Part shown: one piece after another, positions 28,569-38,193 of the stretch
Numbering within the stretch: the first letter of the stretch is position 1
How the letters are laid out: the number at the start of each line of letters is the position of its first letter
Assembly: GCF_013370205.1 (NCBI RefSeq)
Contig: NZ_JABWGV010000007.1
Span: 40,859-104,858, forward strand
Direction of reading: 5' to 3'
From: Qipengyuania atrilutea
GTDB lineage: Bacteria > Pseudomonadota > Alphaproteobacteria > Sphingomonadales > Sphingomonadaceae
DNA length: 64,000 nt
The notes under the pieces: model-generated
Databases searched by the model: none
What the model saw: the letters and a program-made list of their open reading frames with translations, nothing else
What the model was told of the DNA's origin: nothing
Position numbers and translations under genes: made by a program

Positions 28569-28930
28569 CCCTATTGGCAGCGCCGCTGGCTCTCGCCGCG
28601 TGCGACTCGGGCGACGATACCGAAGCGATGGACGACACGGCCATGGCAGACGTTCAGATGCCGATGGACGATAGCGACATGCCGATGATGGGATCGGATG
28701 GCGCGATGCGGACCGCCAGCGCCGAAGGGATCGTCACCGCCATCGACGCCGATGCGGGAACGATCACAGTCGATCACGGCGCTGTCCCCGCGATCGAATG
28801 GCCCGCCATGACGATGGGGTTCCAAGCCGACGAACAGCTGCGTCAGGACGTGGCGGTTGGCGACACGATCTCGTTCGACTTCACAACCGGCGAAGGCGGC
28901 AACACGATCACTTCGATCACCAAGAAGTAA
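28547..28930 (+). CDS. cusF: CusF-like periplasmic copper/silver chaperone lipoprotein
   Basis: 127 aa. A lipoprotein signal ([11 protein letters not shown], lipobox Cys 19) is followed by a Met/Asp-rich linker ([16 protein letters not shown]) and a small beta-barrel carrying EWPAMTMGF, the Trp/Met Cu(I) site of CusF. The same site is found fused at the end of the adaptor at 23887. RBS GAAGGAGAAG lies within cusA. Its membrane anchoring and its redundancy with the fused CusF are notable. Confidence 0.9.
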   Translation: MRITTLVTLLAAPLALAACDSGDDTEAMDDTAMADVQMPMDDSDMPMMGSDGAMRTASAEGIVTAIDADAGTITVDHGAVPAIEWPAMTMGFQADEQLRQDVAVGDTISFDFTTGEGGNTITSITKK

Positions 28931-28982
28931 TTGTGAACCGGCCCCGGATCATTTTCGGGGTCGGCACAATAGGAGAAGTACG

Positions 28983-29102
28983 ATGATGAACGGTGACATG
29001 CCAGCGGCCATGATGGGGATCATGGGCCTGTTCTGCTTATTGCTGACCATCCTCATGGTGTTGGGCATCGCTGCACTGATCAAATATCTCCGGAGCAAGT
29101 AA
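28983..29102 (+). CDS. 39-aa Met-rich single-TM protein
   Basis: A very short protein: Met-rich N terminus (MMNGDMPAAMMGIMG), one strong TM helix (LFCLLLTILMVLGIAALI) and a basic end (KYLRSK), suggesting N-out or small-subunit topology. RBS AGGAGAAG lies 3-5 bp upstream, and the stop is one base from the multicopper oxidase ATG. The good RBS and tight packing support it being expressed. Possibly a copper-pump accessory peptide; the function is not known. Confidence 0.6.
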   Translation: MMNGDMPAAMMGIMGLFCLLLTILMVLGIAALIKYLRSK

Positions 29103-29103
29103 G

Positions 29104-30642
29104 ATGGACCAGTGGTCGATTGCATCCAGCCTCAACCGTCGTGCCTTGCTGCGACGGGCTGGCACAGCGGCTGCCGGCCTCGTGGCACTTCCCTTGTCTG
29201 CATGCGAAGCGCAAAATTCGCTGTTTAGTGCGGATGGAGCCGGCGCCAATCCGCTCGCCATTCCCGAGCTCAATCAGGGAATTGTCGAACAAGGCGAACG
29301 GGTCTTTCGACTGTCGATATCCGCGGGGCAGAAGGAATTCGTTCCCGGGGTCGTTTCGCCTACGATCGGTATAAACGCGCCTTATCTTGGTCCGACATTG
29401 GAGATGCGCCGCGGCGAGCGGGTCCGGTTGCATGTCGACAACGGCTTGGACGACGGCGCGACAGTCCACTGGCACGGGTTCGAGCTTCCCGCCGCTGCGG
29501 ATGGCGGACCGCACCAGCTTATCCGCCCCGGCGCGCGCTGGAGCCCGTCTTTCGAAGTTCGCCAGCGTGCCTCTCTCTATTGGTATCATTCGCACCTGCA
29601 TCGCGGCACGGGACCGCAGGTCTATGCTGGTCTTGCCGCGCCGATCTATGTCCGTGATGATGAAGAGGACGCGCTGGACCTGCCGAGCGAATACGGCGTG
29701 GATGATATTCCGCTTATCGTTCAGGACCGCGTGCTCGATAACTCCGGCAAGCTCCTCTATCCGCAGAATATGCATGCGCAAATGATGGGCGTGCGCGGGG
29801 ATCGACTCTACGTCAATGGCACGCAAAACGCGGTGTTTGACGCTCGGACCGGTCAGTTACGCTTGCGGATCCTCAATGGATCGAACGCACGCTTCTACGA
29901 TTTCTCGCTGTCCGGTGGTCAGACCATGGAGCTCATCGCGAGCGATGGCGGCTTGCTGGATCGCCCGCATGCAGTCCGCTCGCTCAGGCTCGCACCGGGT
30001 GAGCGGGCGCAGATCCTCGTCGATCTTTCCGAGGGGCGCCCACTCAGCCTTCTGGCGACCAGTCCGGACAATTCGATGGGCATGATGGGCAACGGCGGCG
30101 GCATGATGGGCGGCGGTATGATGGGCCGACGCCGCGACGATGCCCGGACGGACGAGCCGTTCCGGATCCTCGATATCAGACCCTCTGGCTCCTCGCCGAG
30201 AAGGAATCTGCCGCCGCAGCTTGCCGCGCTACCAGCACTCGACCCTTCACTTGCAGTGCGAACCCGGAGGTTCGTGCTCGATATGGGCATGATGGGCGGC
30301 GGGATGTCTATCAATGGTGCCAGCATGGACATGAATGTCATCAACGAGCGGGTGCCCGTCGGCCAGTGGGAAATCTGGGAAATCGCCAACGCTTCGATGA
30401 TGGCCCACCCTTTTCATATTCATAACGTCCAGTTTCGTGTGATCGACCGCGATGGCCACGCGCCCCCGCCACTGGAAACCGGTTTCAAGGACACGGTTAT
30501 TGTCAATCCGCGCGAGCAGGTGCGCGTGCTGCTGCGCTTCGAGGAACATAGCGACCCGGACACGCCCTACATGTATCACTGCCACATCCTCGAACACGAG
30601 GATGCGGGCATGATGGGGCAGTTCGTCGTGGTGAACAGCTAG
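29104..30642 (+). CDS. CueO-like multicopper oxidase
   Basis: 512 aa periplasmic oxidase converting Cu(I) to Cu(II). A Tat-type signal (NRRALLRRAGTAAAGLVALP) precedes three cupredoxin domains. All four copper-binding blocks are visible: HWHGFELP, WYHSHLH, HPFHIHNVQF and HCHILEHEDAGMM. A Met-rich segment (MGMMGNGGGMMGGGMMG) near residues 325-340 and another (MGMMGGGMSINGASMDM) match the Met-rich substrate region of CueO. It lies between the Cus pump and the copper ATPase in one operon. Confidence 0.93.
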   Translation: MDQWSIASSLNRRALLRRAGTAAAGLVALPLSACEAQNSLFSADGAGANPLAIPELNQGIVEQGERVFRLSISAGQKEFVPGVVSPTIGINAPYLGPTLEMRRGERVRLHVDNGLDDGATVHWHGFELPAAADGGPHQLIRPGARWSPSFEVRQRASLYWYHSHLHRGTGPQVYAGLAAPIYVRDDEEDALDLPSEYGVDDIPLIVQDRVLDNSGKLLYPQNMHAQMMGVRGDRLYVNGTQNAVFDARTGQLRLRILNGSNARFYDFSLSGGQTMELIASDGGLLDRPHAVRSLRLAPGERAQILVDLSEGRPLSLLATSPDNSMGMMGNGGGMMGGGMMGRRRDDARTDEPFRILDIRPSGSSPRRNLPPQLAALPALDPSLAVRTRRFVLDMGMMGGGMSINGASMDMNVINERVPVGQWEIWEIANASMMAHPFHIHNVQFRVIDRDGHAPPPLETGFKDTVIVNPREQVRVLLRFEEHSDPDTPYMYHCHILEHEDAGMMGQFVVVNS

Positions 30643-30654
30643 GAAGGAATGGTC

Positions 30655-33018
30655 ATGAGCAGGGATGAAAGCGTGATCAAGGGAACCGCGATCGATCCGG
30701 TCTGCGGGATGAGCGTCGAGATCGACGGCGCGAAACACAAGGCCAAGCATGAGGGGGCGGAGCACTATTTCTGTTCTTCGCGCTGCCACGACAAATTCCT
30801 CCTGGACCCCCAGCTCTATCTGTCGAACGCGCATCTCGATGCTGTTGAGGACGTGCCGGAAGGCACTATCTACACCTGTCCGATGCACCCGGAGATCCGC
30901 CAGCCCGGTCCCGGCTCATGCCCGATCTGCGGAATGGCGCTCGAACCCGAGACTGTCAGCCTGGATGAAGGGCCCGATCCGGAACTGGTCGACATGCGCC
31001 GCCGGTTCTGGTGGAGCGCGCTCCTGACGCTGCCGCTGTTTGTCTATGCAATGGGAGACATGATCCCGGGGATCAGCTTCGACCGCCTGATTGAGCCTGC
31101 CAGGGCGCAATGGGCGCAGTTCCTCCTTGCCACGCCGGTGGTCCTGTGGGGCGGCTGGCCCTTCTTCGTCCGGGCCTGGCAATCGCTCAAGACCCGCAAT
31201 CTCAACATGTTTACGCTGATCGGGATCGGCGTGGGCATTGCCTATGTGTTCAGCCTCGTGGCAACGGCGCTGCCGGATCTGTTCCCGCCTGCCTTCCGCG
31301 ACCACTCGGGGCGCGTGGGCGTTTATTACGAGGCGGCGGCGGTTATCACCACGCTCGTGCTTCTGGGCCAGGTACTCGAACTCAAGGCGCGCGGTTCGAC
31401 TTCCAGCGCCCTGAGGGCGCTGCTCGAACTCGCACCTCCCTCGGCGGTGAAGATATTCGGCAATGGCGACGAACGCGAAGTGCCGCTTGACGAATTGGCG
31501 ACCGGCAACCGCTTGCGAGTGCGGCCCGGCGATAAAGTGCCGGTCGATGGCGAAATCGAGGAGGGTTCAAGCGCGATCGACGAATCCATGGTCAGCGGCG
31601 AGCCTCTGCCCGTGACCAAGCGCGCGGGCGATACGGTTATCGGCGGGACCGTGAACCAGACCGGCGGCTTCATCATGCGTGCCACCAATGTCGGCAAGGA
31701 CACGATGCTGTCCAAGATCGTCCAGATGGTTGCCGAGGCGCAGCGCAGCCGCGCGCCGATCCAGCGGCTCGCGGACCAGGTCGCGGGCTGGTTCGTTCCT
31801 GCGGTCGTGGTTGTTGCGATCGTCACCTTTGCGGTGTGGGCCATCTGGGGTCCCGCGCCAGCGCTTGCCTATGCGTTGGTCAATGCGATTGCTGTTCTGA
31901 TTATCGCCTGTCCCTGCGCGCTGGGGCTTGCCACGCCGATGTCGGTGATGACCGGCACAGGCAAGGGCGCGCAGCATGGCATCCTGATCCGCAATGCCGA
32001 AGCACTGGAGACATTGGAGAAGATCGATACGTTGGTGGTCGACAAGACCGGCACGTTGACGATGGGTAAGCCTGACCTGGTTGCGGTCGACCCGGTCGAG
32101 GGTATCAACGAAACCGAATTCCTTGCCGCGGTCGCGGGCGTCGAGATGGGCAGCGAACACCCGCTCGCGCACGCCATAGTAGAAGGCGCGCGGGCCCGCG
32201 GTGTTTCGCCTGCCGAAGCCACAGACCTGGCTTCGACCACGGGGGAAGGCGTCGAGGCGAATGTACAGAATCGTCGCATCGCCATCGGCAATGAAAAGAT
32301 GATGCGGCGGGTGGGGATCGATGACGATGTCTGGCTGGGCTCTGCGGAAAGCGGTCGCTCGCAAGGACAAACAGTGATGTTTGTCGCATTCGATGGGCAC
32401 CCTGCGGGGATGATCGCGGTGGCCGATCCGATCAAGCCGACCAGCGCGGCAGCCATCGCCGCTTTGCACGCTCGCGATATCCGCGTGGTCATGCTGACCG
32501 GCGATAGCCGAGCAACGGCTGAAGCGGTCGCGCGGGAAATGGGCATCGACGAGGTGCACGCCAATGTCTCGCCCGAGGACAAGCACCGCGAGATTGAAAG
32601 GCTGAAGAGTGAAGGACGCCGCGTCGCCATGGCGGGCGATGGTATAAACGATGCGCCGGCTCTGGCAGCCGCCGATGTCGGCATTGCCATGGGAACGGGC
32701 ACGGATGTAGCGATCGAAAGCGCCGGTGTAACATTGGTGCGTGGTGATCTGACCGGGGTAGTGCAGGCAATCATCCTGTCGCGCGCGACCATGCGCAACA
32801 TCCGCCAGAACCTGTTCTTCGCCTTTGCCTATAACACGCTCGGGATACCGGTTGCCGCAGGGGTGCTGTTCCCGGCGTTTGGACTGCTGCTCAACCCGAT
32901 GATTGCGGCAGCGGCGATGAGCCTATCATCGGTTTCGGTTATTGCCAATGCTTTGCGATTGCGGGGGGTGAAGCTTCCGGTTTTCGAAATGCAAGTGCAG
33001 GATCGAAATAATCGCTAG
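30655..33018 (+). CDS. Copper-translocating P1B-type ATPase with YHS and heavy-metal-binding N-terminal domains
   Basis: 787 aa inner-membrane pump. The N terminus has a YHS domain ([23 protein letters not shown]) and then a CPMHPEI...CPICGMAL metal-binding domain instead of HMA domains. The core has the P1B membrane metal site CPC (C419, C421), phosphorylation motif [11 protein letters not shown] motif ([12 protein letters not shown]) and [13 protein letters not shown] 30655 is preferred over 30649 because AAGGA lies 6 bp before it. Members of this class export Cu. Last gene of the 22187-33018 copper operon. Confidence 0.93.
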   Translation: MSRDESVIKGTAIDPVCGMSVEIDGAKHKAKHEGAEHYFCSSRCHDKFLLDPQLYLSNAHLDAVEDVPEGTIYTCPMHPEIRQPGPGSCPICGMALEPETVSLDEGPDPELVDMRRRFWWSALLTLPLFVYAMGDMIPGISFDRLIEPARAQWAQFLLATPVVLWGGWPFFVRAWQSLKTRNLNMFTLIGIGVGIAYVFSLVATALPDLFPPAFRDHSGRVGVYYEAAAVITTLVLLGQVLELKARGSTSSALRALLELAPPSAVKIFGNGDEREVPLDELATGNRLRVRPGDKVPVDGEIEEGSSAIDESMVSGEPLPVTKRAGDTVIGGTVNQTGGFIMRATNVGKDTMLSKIVQMVAEAQRSRAPIQRLADQVAGWFVPAVVVVAIVTFAVWAIWGPAPALAYALVNAIAVLIIACPCALGLATPMSVMTGTGKGAQHGILIRNAEALETLEKIDTLVVDKTGTLTMGKPDLVAVDPVEGINETEFLAAVAGVEMGSEHPLAHAIVEGARARGVSPAEATDLASTTGEGVEANVQNRRIAIGNEKMMRRVGIDDDVWLGSAESGRSQGQTVMFVAFDGHPAGMIAVADPIKPTSAAAIAALHARDIRVVMLTGDSRATAEAVAREMGIDEVHANVSPEDKHREIERLKSEGRRVAMAGDGINDAPALAAADVGIAMGTGTDVAIESAGVTLVRGDLTGVVQAIILSRATMRNIRQNLFFAFAYNTLGIPVAAGVLFPAFGLLLNPMIAAAAMSLSSVSVIANALRLRGVKLPVFEMQVQDRNNR

Positions 33019-33147
33019 AAAACCGGGGTGTCACGAAGCGGCAAATGGCCTTATTTGTGATGACGGACACGAAGCTTGAAGCGATCAATGCCGGTTCTGC
33101 CTAGGAACGCTGGCAGGCAATCCCTCTGCCCAGTGATTTCTCCTTAG

Positions 33148-35613
33148 CTAGTTCCAGGGCAGCGCGTAGGCTACTATTGCGTCGCTGACAGGTGTCTTCA
33201 TGAAATGATGCCCGCCTGCCATAACCACGACATACTGGCGGCCGTCCTGGGAGTAGGTCATCACGTTGGCTTGGCCGCCGCCCGGCAGGACGTCGGTCCA
33301 GACGGTTTCACCGGTTTCTACGTCGATCGCGCGGATCAGATTGTCGGTCGTCGCGGCAATGAACAGCAGTCCTCCTGCCGTCACGACACCGCCGCCATTG
33401 TTGGGCGTACCGATCGTGAACGGAATGCCAAGAGCAAGACCCCAGGGACCGTTTGCGCGTGCCGAACCGAAGGGCCGGTCCCATAGCGTCTCGCCGCTAC
33501 TCATGTCGATCGCACGAATGCCGCCATAAGGCGGCTCTTTACACAGAAGGCCGGTCAGCCCGAGCCGCCAGCCCGCGTTGACGTCGATGGCGAACGGCGT
33601 ACCGGTCTGGGGCGAGCCTTCACCTTCAGAACCACCGCCACCTTGATTGCCCTGCGGGCCGCGCGGCTCCCATCCCTTTTCGTCCGCCACTGCGCGAGGG
33701 ACGAGGCGGTTGTGGTTGGGCATGTCGTTATAGTTGGCGTAGATCACTCCGCGGCGCGGATCGATCGCCACCGATCCCCAGTCGGATCCACCATTGTAAC
33801 CGGGATACTGGATCCACCGGCGATCTGACGTGGGAGGCGTATAGTAGCCATCATAGGCCGACTGCCGATACTGGATGCGGCAGATCATCTGGTCGATTGG
33901 CGTCATGCCCCACATGTCGCGTTCTTCGAGAGAGGGTCTGCGCAGCGTCGCAAAGCCCGAATAGGGCTGCGTGGCGGTGCGCTCGGCGGGCTCCACACCA
34001 CCTTGCGGCACGGCGCGCTCGATCACGGTGTGCAGCGGTCGACCGGTACGTCGGTCGAGAATGTAGATCTCGCCCTGCTTCGACGGGAGAATAATCGCCG
34101 GCGTTCCGCCCGGCAGATCGACAAGCGTTGCCTGGCTCCCGAGGTCGTAGTCCCAGACGTCCTTGTATACGGTCTGGAAACGCCAGCGTGGCTCGCCCGT
34201 CTCGCCGTCCAATGCCACGAGCGCCGTCGAGAATTCGTTTTCCTGTGGACTGCGATCCGAACTCCAGTAATCGACCGCGCTGTTGCCCATGGGAAGGTAG
34301 ACGAGACCGAATTCCTCGTCCGCCGAAGCCGTCGTCCACATATTGGGCGTCCCGCGCGTGAATTGCTCGCCTGGAGCAGGTTCGCCAAATTCTCCCGGAC
34401 GCCCCATATCCCATGCCCAGGCGCGCTCCCCGGTAACGGCGTCAAACGCCTGGATTACGCCCGACGGTGCGCTGTTGCGCTGCCCGTCGAGAACCTGATG
34501 GCCCGTCACGATGTTGCCGCGCACGATCACCGGAGGAGCCGTGATCGCCACCATGCCTGGATATGTCTGGCCCATGCCCTCTTTGATATCGACCTCGCCG
34601 TTGACGCCAAAGTCGGCGCAGGGGCGGCCGGTTTCGGCATCGACGGCGATGAGACGGCCATCGAGCGTCCCTTCAATAATGCGCATCGCGCAATTCGCTG
34701 CAGCTCTCGAAGGTACGAGCGGCGCGCCTCCATTCTGGGAAGGAGAGCCTTGGGCGCCTCCGGAAAGCTGTGTGCCGCTGTCCCGTGGGCGGGTGTAGGC
34801 GGTCACGCCGCGGCAGGAGGCCGAATAGGGAATGGCGGCGGTGGAGACTTGTGGATCGTGGCGCCAGATTTCCGCGCCGGTTTGCGCGTCGAGCGCGATG
34901 AGAATATTCATCGCCGAGCACAGATACAAACGGTCGCCGATCTTCAGCGGGGTCGTTTCTGGGGCGTATTTGCCTTCACCCGCACCTAGGGGCAGATCGC
35001 CGGTATGTGCTATCCATGCGCGCTTCAGGCCGCCGACATTGGCCGGTGTGATCTGATCCAACTGCGAATAACGCTGACCTGAATGGGTTCCTCCCCAGGC
35101 TGGCCAGTCAACGCCCACATCCTCGAACTCTATCCCGGCCTGGGCTATCGGGAGTTCCCCCCTCACCGGATCGGGGCCCGATGCCGATGCAACCCAGAGT
35201 GCAACCGCAAGGAACACCACCGCTCCCCCAGCCCCTGCAAGTGCAACTGGCCATCTTGTCGGCCGATAAAGGCGGGGTGAAACCAAAGCGACCAGAGCGA
35301 GGAGAACGGTCGGACCAACAAGCCGCGGCACGAGCGCCCACGGATCATTGCCGCTCTCCCATAATGCCCAGGGCACGGTCACCATATAGATGCCGACGTA
35401 AATCCACGCGCCCAAGGCTTTCCCGCGAAAGATGAAATAGGCGGAAGCAAGCAGCGCCGCGCCGGTCAGCCCATAGTAAAGCGAGCCGCCAAGGATTGCG
35501 AGCCAGATGCCACCGGCAAACAGTGTTGCACCGATGAGTCCGATCAGAATCGCGACTATCCGCGGTAGAATCGAAACCTTTCGATGAGGTGCGGTTTGTT
35601 CGGAACTGTTCAT
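33148..35613 (-). CDS. Membrane-bound PQQ-dependent dehydrogenase (glucose/quinate family)
   Basis: 821 aa. Five N-terminal TM segments (PRIVAILIGLIGATLF onward), then a periplasmic eight-bladed propeller starting at DWPAWGGTHSGQRYS, with the PQQ-enzyme blade signatures and the end YVVVMAGGHHFMKTPVSDA. These enzymes oxidise sugars or polyols at the periplasmic face and pass electrons to ubiquinone. The start at 35613 is set by the TM pattern; the open frame upstream runs through the PepSY gene and is not coding. It lies 106 bp after the PepSY gene, so it is either the end of the cop operon or has its own promoter. Substrate unknown. Confidence 0.9.
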   Translation of the reverse strand: MNSSEQTAPHRKVSILPRIVAILIGLIGATLFAGGIWLAILGGSLYYGLTGAALLASAYFIFRGKALGAWIYVGIYMVTVPWALWESGNDPWALVPRLVGPTVLLALVALVSPRLYRPTRWPVALAGAGGAVVFLAVALWVASASGPDPVRGELPIAQAGIEFEDVGVDWPAWGGTHSGQRYSQLDQITPANVGGLKRAWIAHTGDLPLGAGEGKYAPETTPLKIGDRLYLCSAMNILIALDAQTGAEIWRHDPQVSTAAIPYSASCRGVTAYTRPRDSGTQLSGGAQGSPSQNGGAPLVPSRAAANCAMRIIEGTLDGRLIAVDAETGRPCADFGVNGEVDIKEGMGQTYPGMVAITAPPVIVRGNIVTGHQVLDGQRNSAPSGVIQAFDAVTGERAWAWDMGRPGEFGEPAPGEQFTRGTPNMWTTASADEEFGLVYLPMGNSAVDYWSSDRSPQENEFSTALVALDGETGEPRWRFQTVYKDVWDYDLGSQATLVDLPGGTPAIILPSKQGEIYILDRRTGRPLHTVIERAVPQGGVEPAERTATQPYSGFATLRRPSLEERDMWGMTPIDQMICRIQYRQSAYDGYYTPPTSDRRWIQYPGYNGGSDWGSVAIDPRRGVIYANYNDMPNHNRLVPRAVADEKGWEPRGPQGNQGGGGSEGEGSPQTGTPFAIDVNAGWRLGLTGLLCKEPPYGGIRAIDMSSGETLWDRPFGSARANGPWGLALGIPFTIGTPNNGGGVVTAGGLLFIAATTDNLIRAIDVETGETVWTDVLPGGGQANVMTYSQDGRQYVVVMAGGHHFMKTPVSDAIVAYALPWN

Positions 35614-35719
35614 GACGGGCCTCGCTGTTTTGATCTTGGCAAACTTTCCCGATACTTCTGGGCAGGGATGACATTGCGCCTTTCTATCATTAGCGCGATT
35701 ATTGGATACCTTGGATAGA

Positions 35720-36457
35720 TCACCGGACCTTTCTGCGGCGCAGTTTCGGGAACCGGTTCGCCAGCAGTACAAAGCCCGACAACGCGATGACCGTTCCACC
35801 GATTCCGAAAAGCAGCAGCCACCAGCTGTTGATCCGGTCGCGCTGGGTCCAGTCCATGATGTGCAAGCCCCAGACGAAGTCGAAGAAGCGCCAGGTATCG
35901 CTTCGAGCGGCGAGAATCGCGCCGCTCGACGCATCGATGTAGAGCCTCGTCGCGTCTGGATCGGAGAAGGTGATTTGCCACGCCGGAAACGGACCTCGGA
36001 ACTCTGTTCCTATCGGGCGCTCGATCAGCTTAGCACCGGTGATCGAGGTCTCGGGACCGGTCCAGGCCCGCGAAGCGATGGCCTGGGCATCGGCGAGTGG
36101 GAGGGGAGATACCCTCGTTCCGGTCTCGGTCTCATGAAGCGTCATCGAGCCATCGCTACGCTCGACTTGAACGAGGGGACGGCCAGCTACGGACTTGGTC
36201 GTCACGGCAACGATGCCCTGTCGATCCACCAACCATTGCGGCGCCGGAAACTCAGGATCGAGTGTTTCGGCCTCGCGCGATATGACGTGCTCGGACCGTA
36301 CCTGCTCGATCTTGAGAAAGGACATGATAGCGCCGGTTCCCATCCACAACAGCACCTGCACGCCGACAACAAGCGCGAGCCACTTATGCAGCTTGCTGCC
36401 GAATATGTGCAGCCGCAGCTTGCGTGACGGCTTTCGTAGAGCTGGAACCGACGCCAT
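35720..36457 (-). CDS. PepSY-domain membrane protein
   Basis: 245 aa. One TM near the N terminus (WLALVVGVQVLLWMGTGAIM) and one or two near the C terminus (SWWLLLFGIGGTVIALSGFVLL) flank a periplasmic region with PepSY-like sequence (ATRLYIDASSGAILAARSDTWRF split over a strand-turn-strand). PepSY-TM proteins are often linked to iron or copper reductase activity. The gene begins 6 bp after the SnoaL-like gene and belongs to the copper operon. A role in periplasmic electron transfer or metal reduction is inferred. Confidence 0.85.
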   Translation of the reverse strand: MASVPALRKPSRKLRLHIFGSKLHKWLALVVGVQVLLWMGTGAIMSFLKIEQVRSEHVISREAETLDPEFPAPQWLVDRQGIVAVTTKSVAGRPLVQVERSDGSMTLHETETGTRVSPLPLADAQAIASRAWTGPETSITGAKLIERPIGTEFRGPFPAWQITFSDPDATRLYIDASSGAILAARSDTWRFFDFVWGLHIMDWTQRDRINSWWLLLFGIGGTVIALSGFVLLANRFPKLRRRKVR

Positions 36458-36463
36458 GAGGTC

Positions 36464-37024
36464 TTATTGGTTGCGGGGAGGACGCGACGATGAATGGTAT
36501 TGCACGATCTTCCAGCCATTGGCGTCGTGCGTGAGTACCGACGTTGCCACGCCTTCGCGATCGATCACGCGTCCATCCGCCAGTTCAATCCGGTAGGTAT
36601 AGGTTTCCCGGCCGTAAGCCATGTGTCCCATCCGGGTGACTGCAACGGTCGGCTCACCGAAGGTGAAACTGGTGATCGCGTCCAGTTCAGGCCCCAGGTG
36701 ATGCGCCATGTAGTTCGTGAAGCTGCCTTCATCCTTTCCGTTCTCGTAAACGAAGGATTCTTCCGCAAACAAGGCTGTCATGGCCTCAGCATCGCGCGCC
36801 GTCAGCGCGTTACGATACGCTGTGAGAGCAGCCTCCGCCCCCGCGACGTCGTCGTTCATGGCCGCCATATGATCCGCCTGGTTCATGCCCTGCGCCGAAT
36901 GGTCCATCTGCTTCGATTGCGAATGCTCCCCATGCGCGGAATGGTCCATGTCCTGGGCCAACGCCGGTGCCGCGGATAAAGCAAGCGCCGCAGCGGCCAC
37001 GCCCCGAATGATTGTAGTGTGCAT
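36464..37024 (-). CDS. Periplasmic SnoaL/DUF4440-like protein with His/Met-rich N terminus
   Basis: 186 aa. Signal peptide TTIIRGVAAAALALSAAPALAQ, then a short repeat of metal-ligand motifs (DMDHSAHGEHSQ, QMDHSAQGMNQ) like those in CopB, and a C-terminal NTF2-fold domain (AYRNALTARDAEAMTALFAEE...WKIVQYHSSSR) of the SnoaL/DUF4440 group. The domain is usually ligand-binding or enzymatic; the role is unknown. It is 17 bp downstream of copB. The shared MDHS repeats suggest a copper-binding periplasmic protein. Confidence 0.8.
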   Translation of the reverse strand: MHTTIIRGVAAAALALSAAPALAQDMDHSAHGEHSQSKQMDHSAQGMNQADHMAAMNDDVAGAEAALTAYRNALTARDAEAMTALFAEESFVYENGKDEGSFTNYMAHHLGPELDAITSFTFGEPTVAVTRMGHMAYGRETYTYRIELADGRVIDREGVATSVLTHDANGWKIVQYHSSSRPPRNQ

Positions 37025-37041
37025 CGAACTTTCCTTGTTAC

Positions 37042-38193
37042 TCAGAACCAGAACCGTATGCCGACGACATAATTCGTCACGCTGGGATCTTCTCCTTCGG
37101 CGCGTGCGTAGTCGGCGCTCTGACCGATCCTCCATTCCTGATCGATCCCGATATAGGGCGCGAACTCACGCGCGAAATGATAACGCAGGCGAAGGCCGGC
37201 TTCGACTGTATCCAAGCCCGCACCGATGCCCAGTTCAGGCACGTCCTGCGCCGAAAAGGACGCTTCCACACGGGGTTGAAGGACCAGGCGCTGGGTAATT
37301 CGCTGGTCGAGCTCGGCCTCAATGCGCGCCGTCAGGTCGCCTTTGTCGGACAGGAATGCGGCGGCATCCACCTCGAACAGATAGGGTGCGAGGCCCTGGA
37401 TGCCGACCACCGCATAGGTGCGGTCCAATGGCGCGAAATCCTGCCGGATACCGGCCTGGAAATCGAAAAACGGCGCGATAGCGCGACTGTAGAGCGCCTG
37501 GACTTCGGCGCTTTCGATCTTCTCGCCGAAACTGCCTTCACCTTCCGATTTGAACCAGAATTTGTCGAGATCGCCACCGTAATACCCCTGAAGGTCGAAC
37601 AGATAGCCGTCGGATCCTTCGCGCGCGCGGTATTCGACGCGGTCACCCTGGAACCAGAAATATGTCTGGCCGCCCTGTTCATCGCGCAACTGCTCACGGC
37701 TCTCGCGCATTGCCTCAACACCCCATATGGCATCTGCGGCGCGTGCAGGGCCCGAACCCGCGGAAGCGGGCGGCGGACCCGAGGGAATGTCCATCGCCAT
37801 CGCCTCATGACCCATGGCGGAATGGTCCATTTCTCCGCCCGCTTGGTCGTCGACCACTCCGGACTGATCCATCGACCCATGGCCCATTTGCGAATGATCC
37901 ATCTGTGAGTGGTCTACAGGTGACTGGCCCATGGGTTGCGGCATCTCGGGGCTACCTTCACCTTGCGGCTGCATGGATTGGTGATCCATTGCACCATGGT
38001 CCATTTGCGAATGGTCCATGGGCATTGCGGAGGATGGCGGCGAAGCATCCTCTCCGCTGCTTTCCTCTTCGGCGGCCTCCTCTGCGTCCTGCGGGTCGGC
38101 AGGCTGCATCGGCATGGAATGGTTATGGCCATGGTCTTGCGCGAAGGCGGGCGTTGCCGTTCCGGCGAGCATGAGCGCGATCATATACTTCAT
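37042..38193 (-). CDS. copB: CopB copper resistance outer-membrane protein
   Basis: 383 aa. Signal peptide ending TPAFAQ, then a long Met/His-rich tract (residues about 20-130) built from MDHSQM/MDHGAM/MDHQSM-type repeats, and the CopB beta-barrel domain (WGVEAMRESREQLRDEQGG... ending GIRFWF with terminal Phe). CopB/PcoB binds copper at the outer membrane and works with CopA. The ATG overlaps the copA stop (ATGA). The tract is long compared with many homologues. Confidence 0.93.
   Translation of the reverse strand: MKYMIALMLAGTATPAFAQDHGHNHSMPMQPADPQDAEEAAEEESSGEDASPPSSAMPMDHSQMDHGAMDHQSMQPQGEGSPEMPQPMGQSPVDHSQMDHSQMGHGSMDQSGVVDDQAGGEMDHSAMGHEAMAMDIPSGPPPASAGSGPARAADAIWGVEAMRESREQLRDEQGGQTYFWFQGDRVEYRAREGSDGYLFDLQGYYGGDLDKFWFKSEGEGSFGEKIESAEVQALYSRAIAPFFDFQAGIRQDFAPLDRTYAVVGIQGLAPYLFEVDAAAFLSDKGDLTARIEAELDQRITQRLVLQPRVEASFSAQDVPELGIGAGLDTVEAGLRLRYHFAREFAPYIGIDQEWRIGQSADYARAEGEDPSVTNYVVGIRFWF

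Noticed and set aside
35614..35934. N-terminal extension of the PQQ dehydrogenase
   Set aside because: The added residues are Ser/Cys/Arg-rich and overlap the PepSY gene in another frame; the TM pattern starts at 35613.
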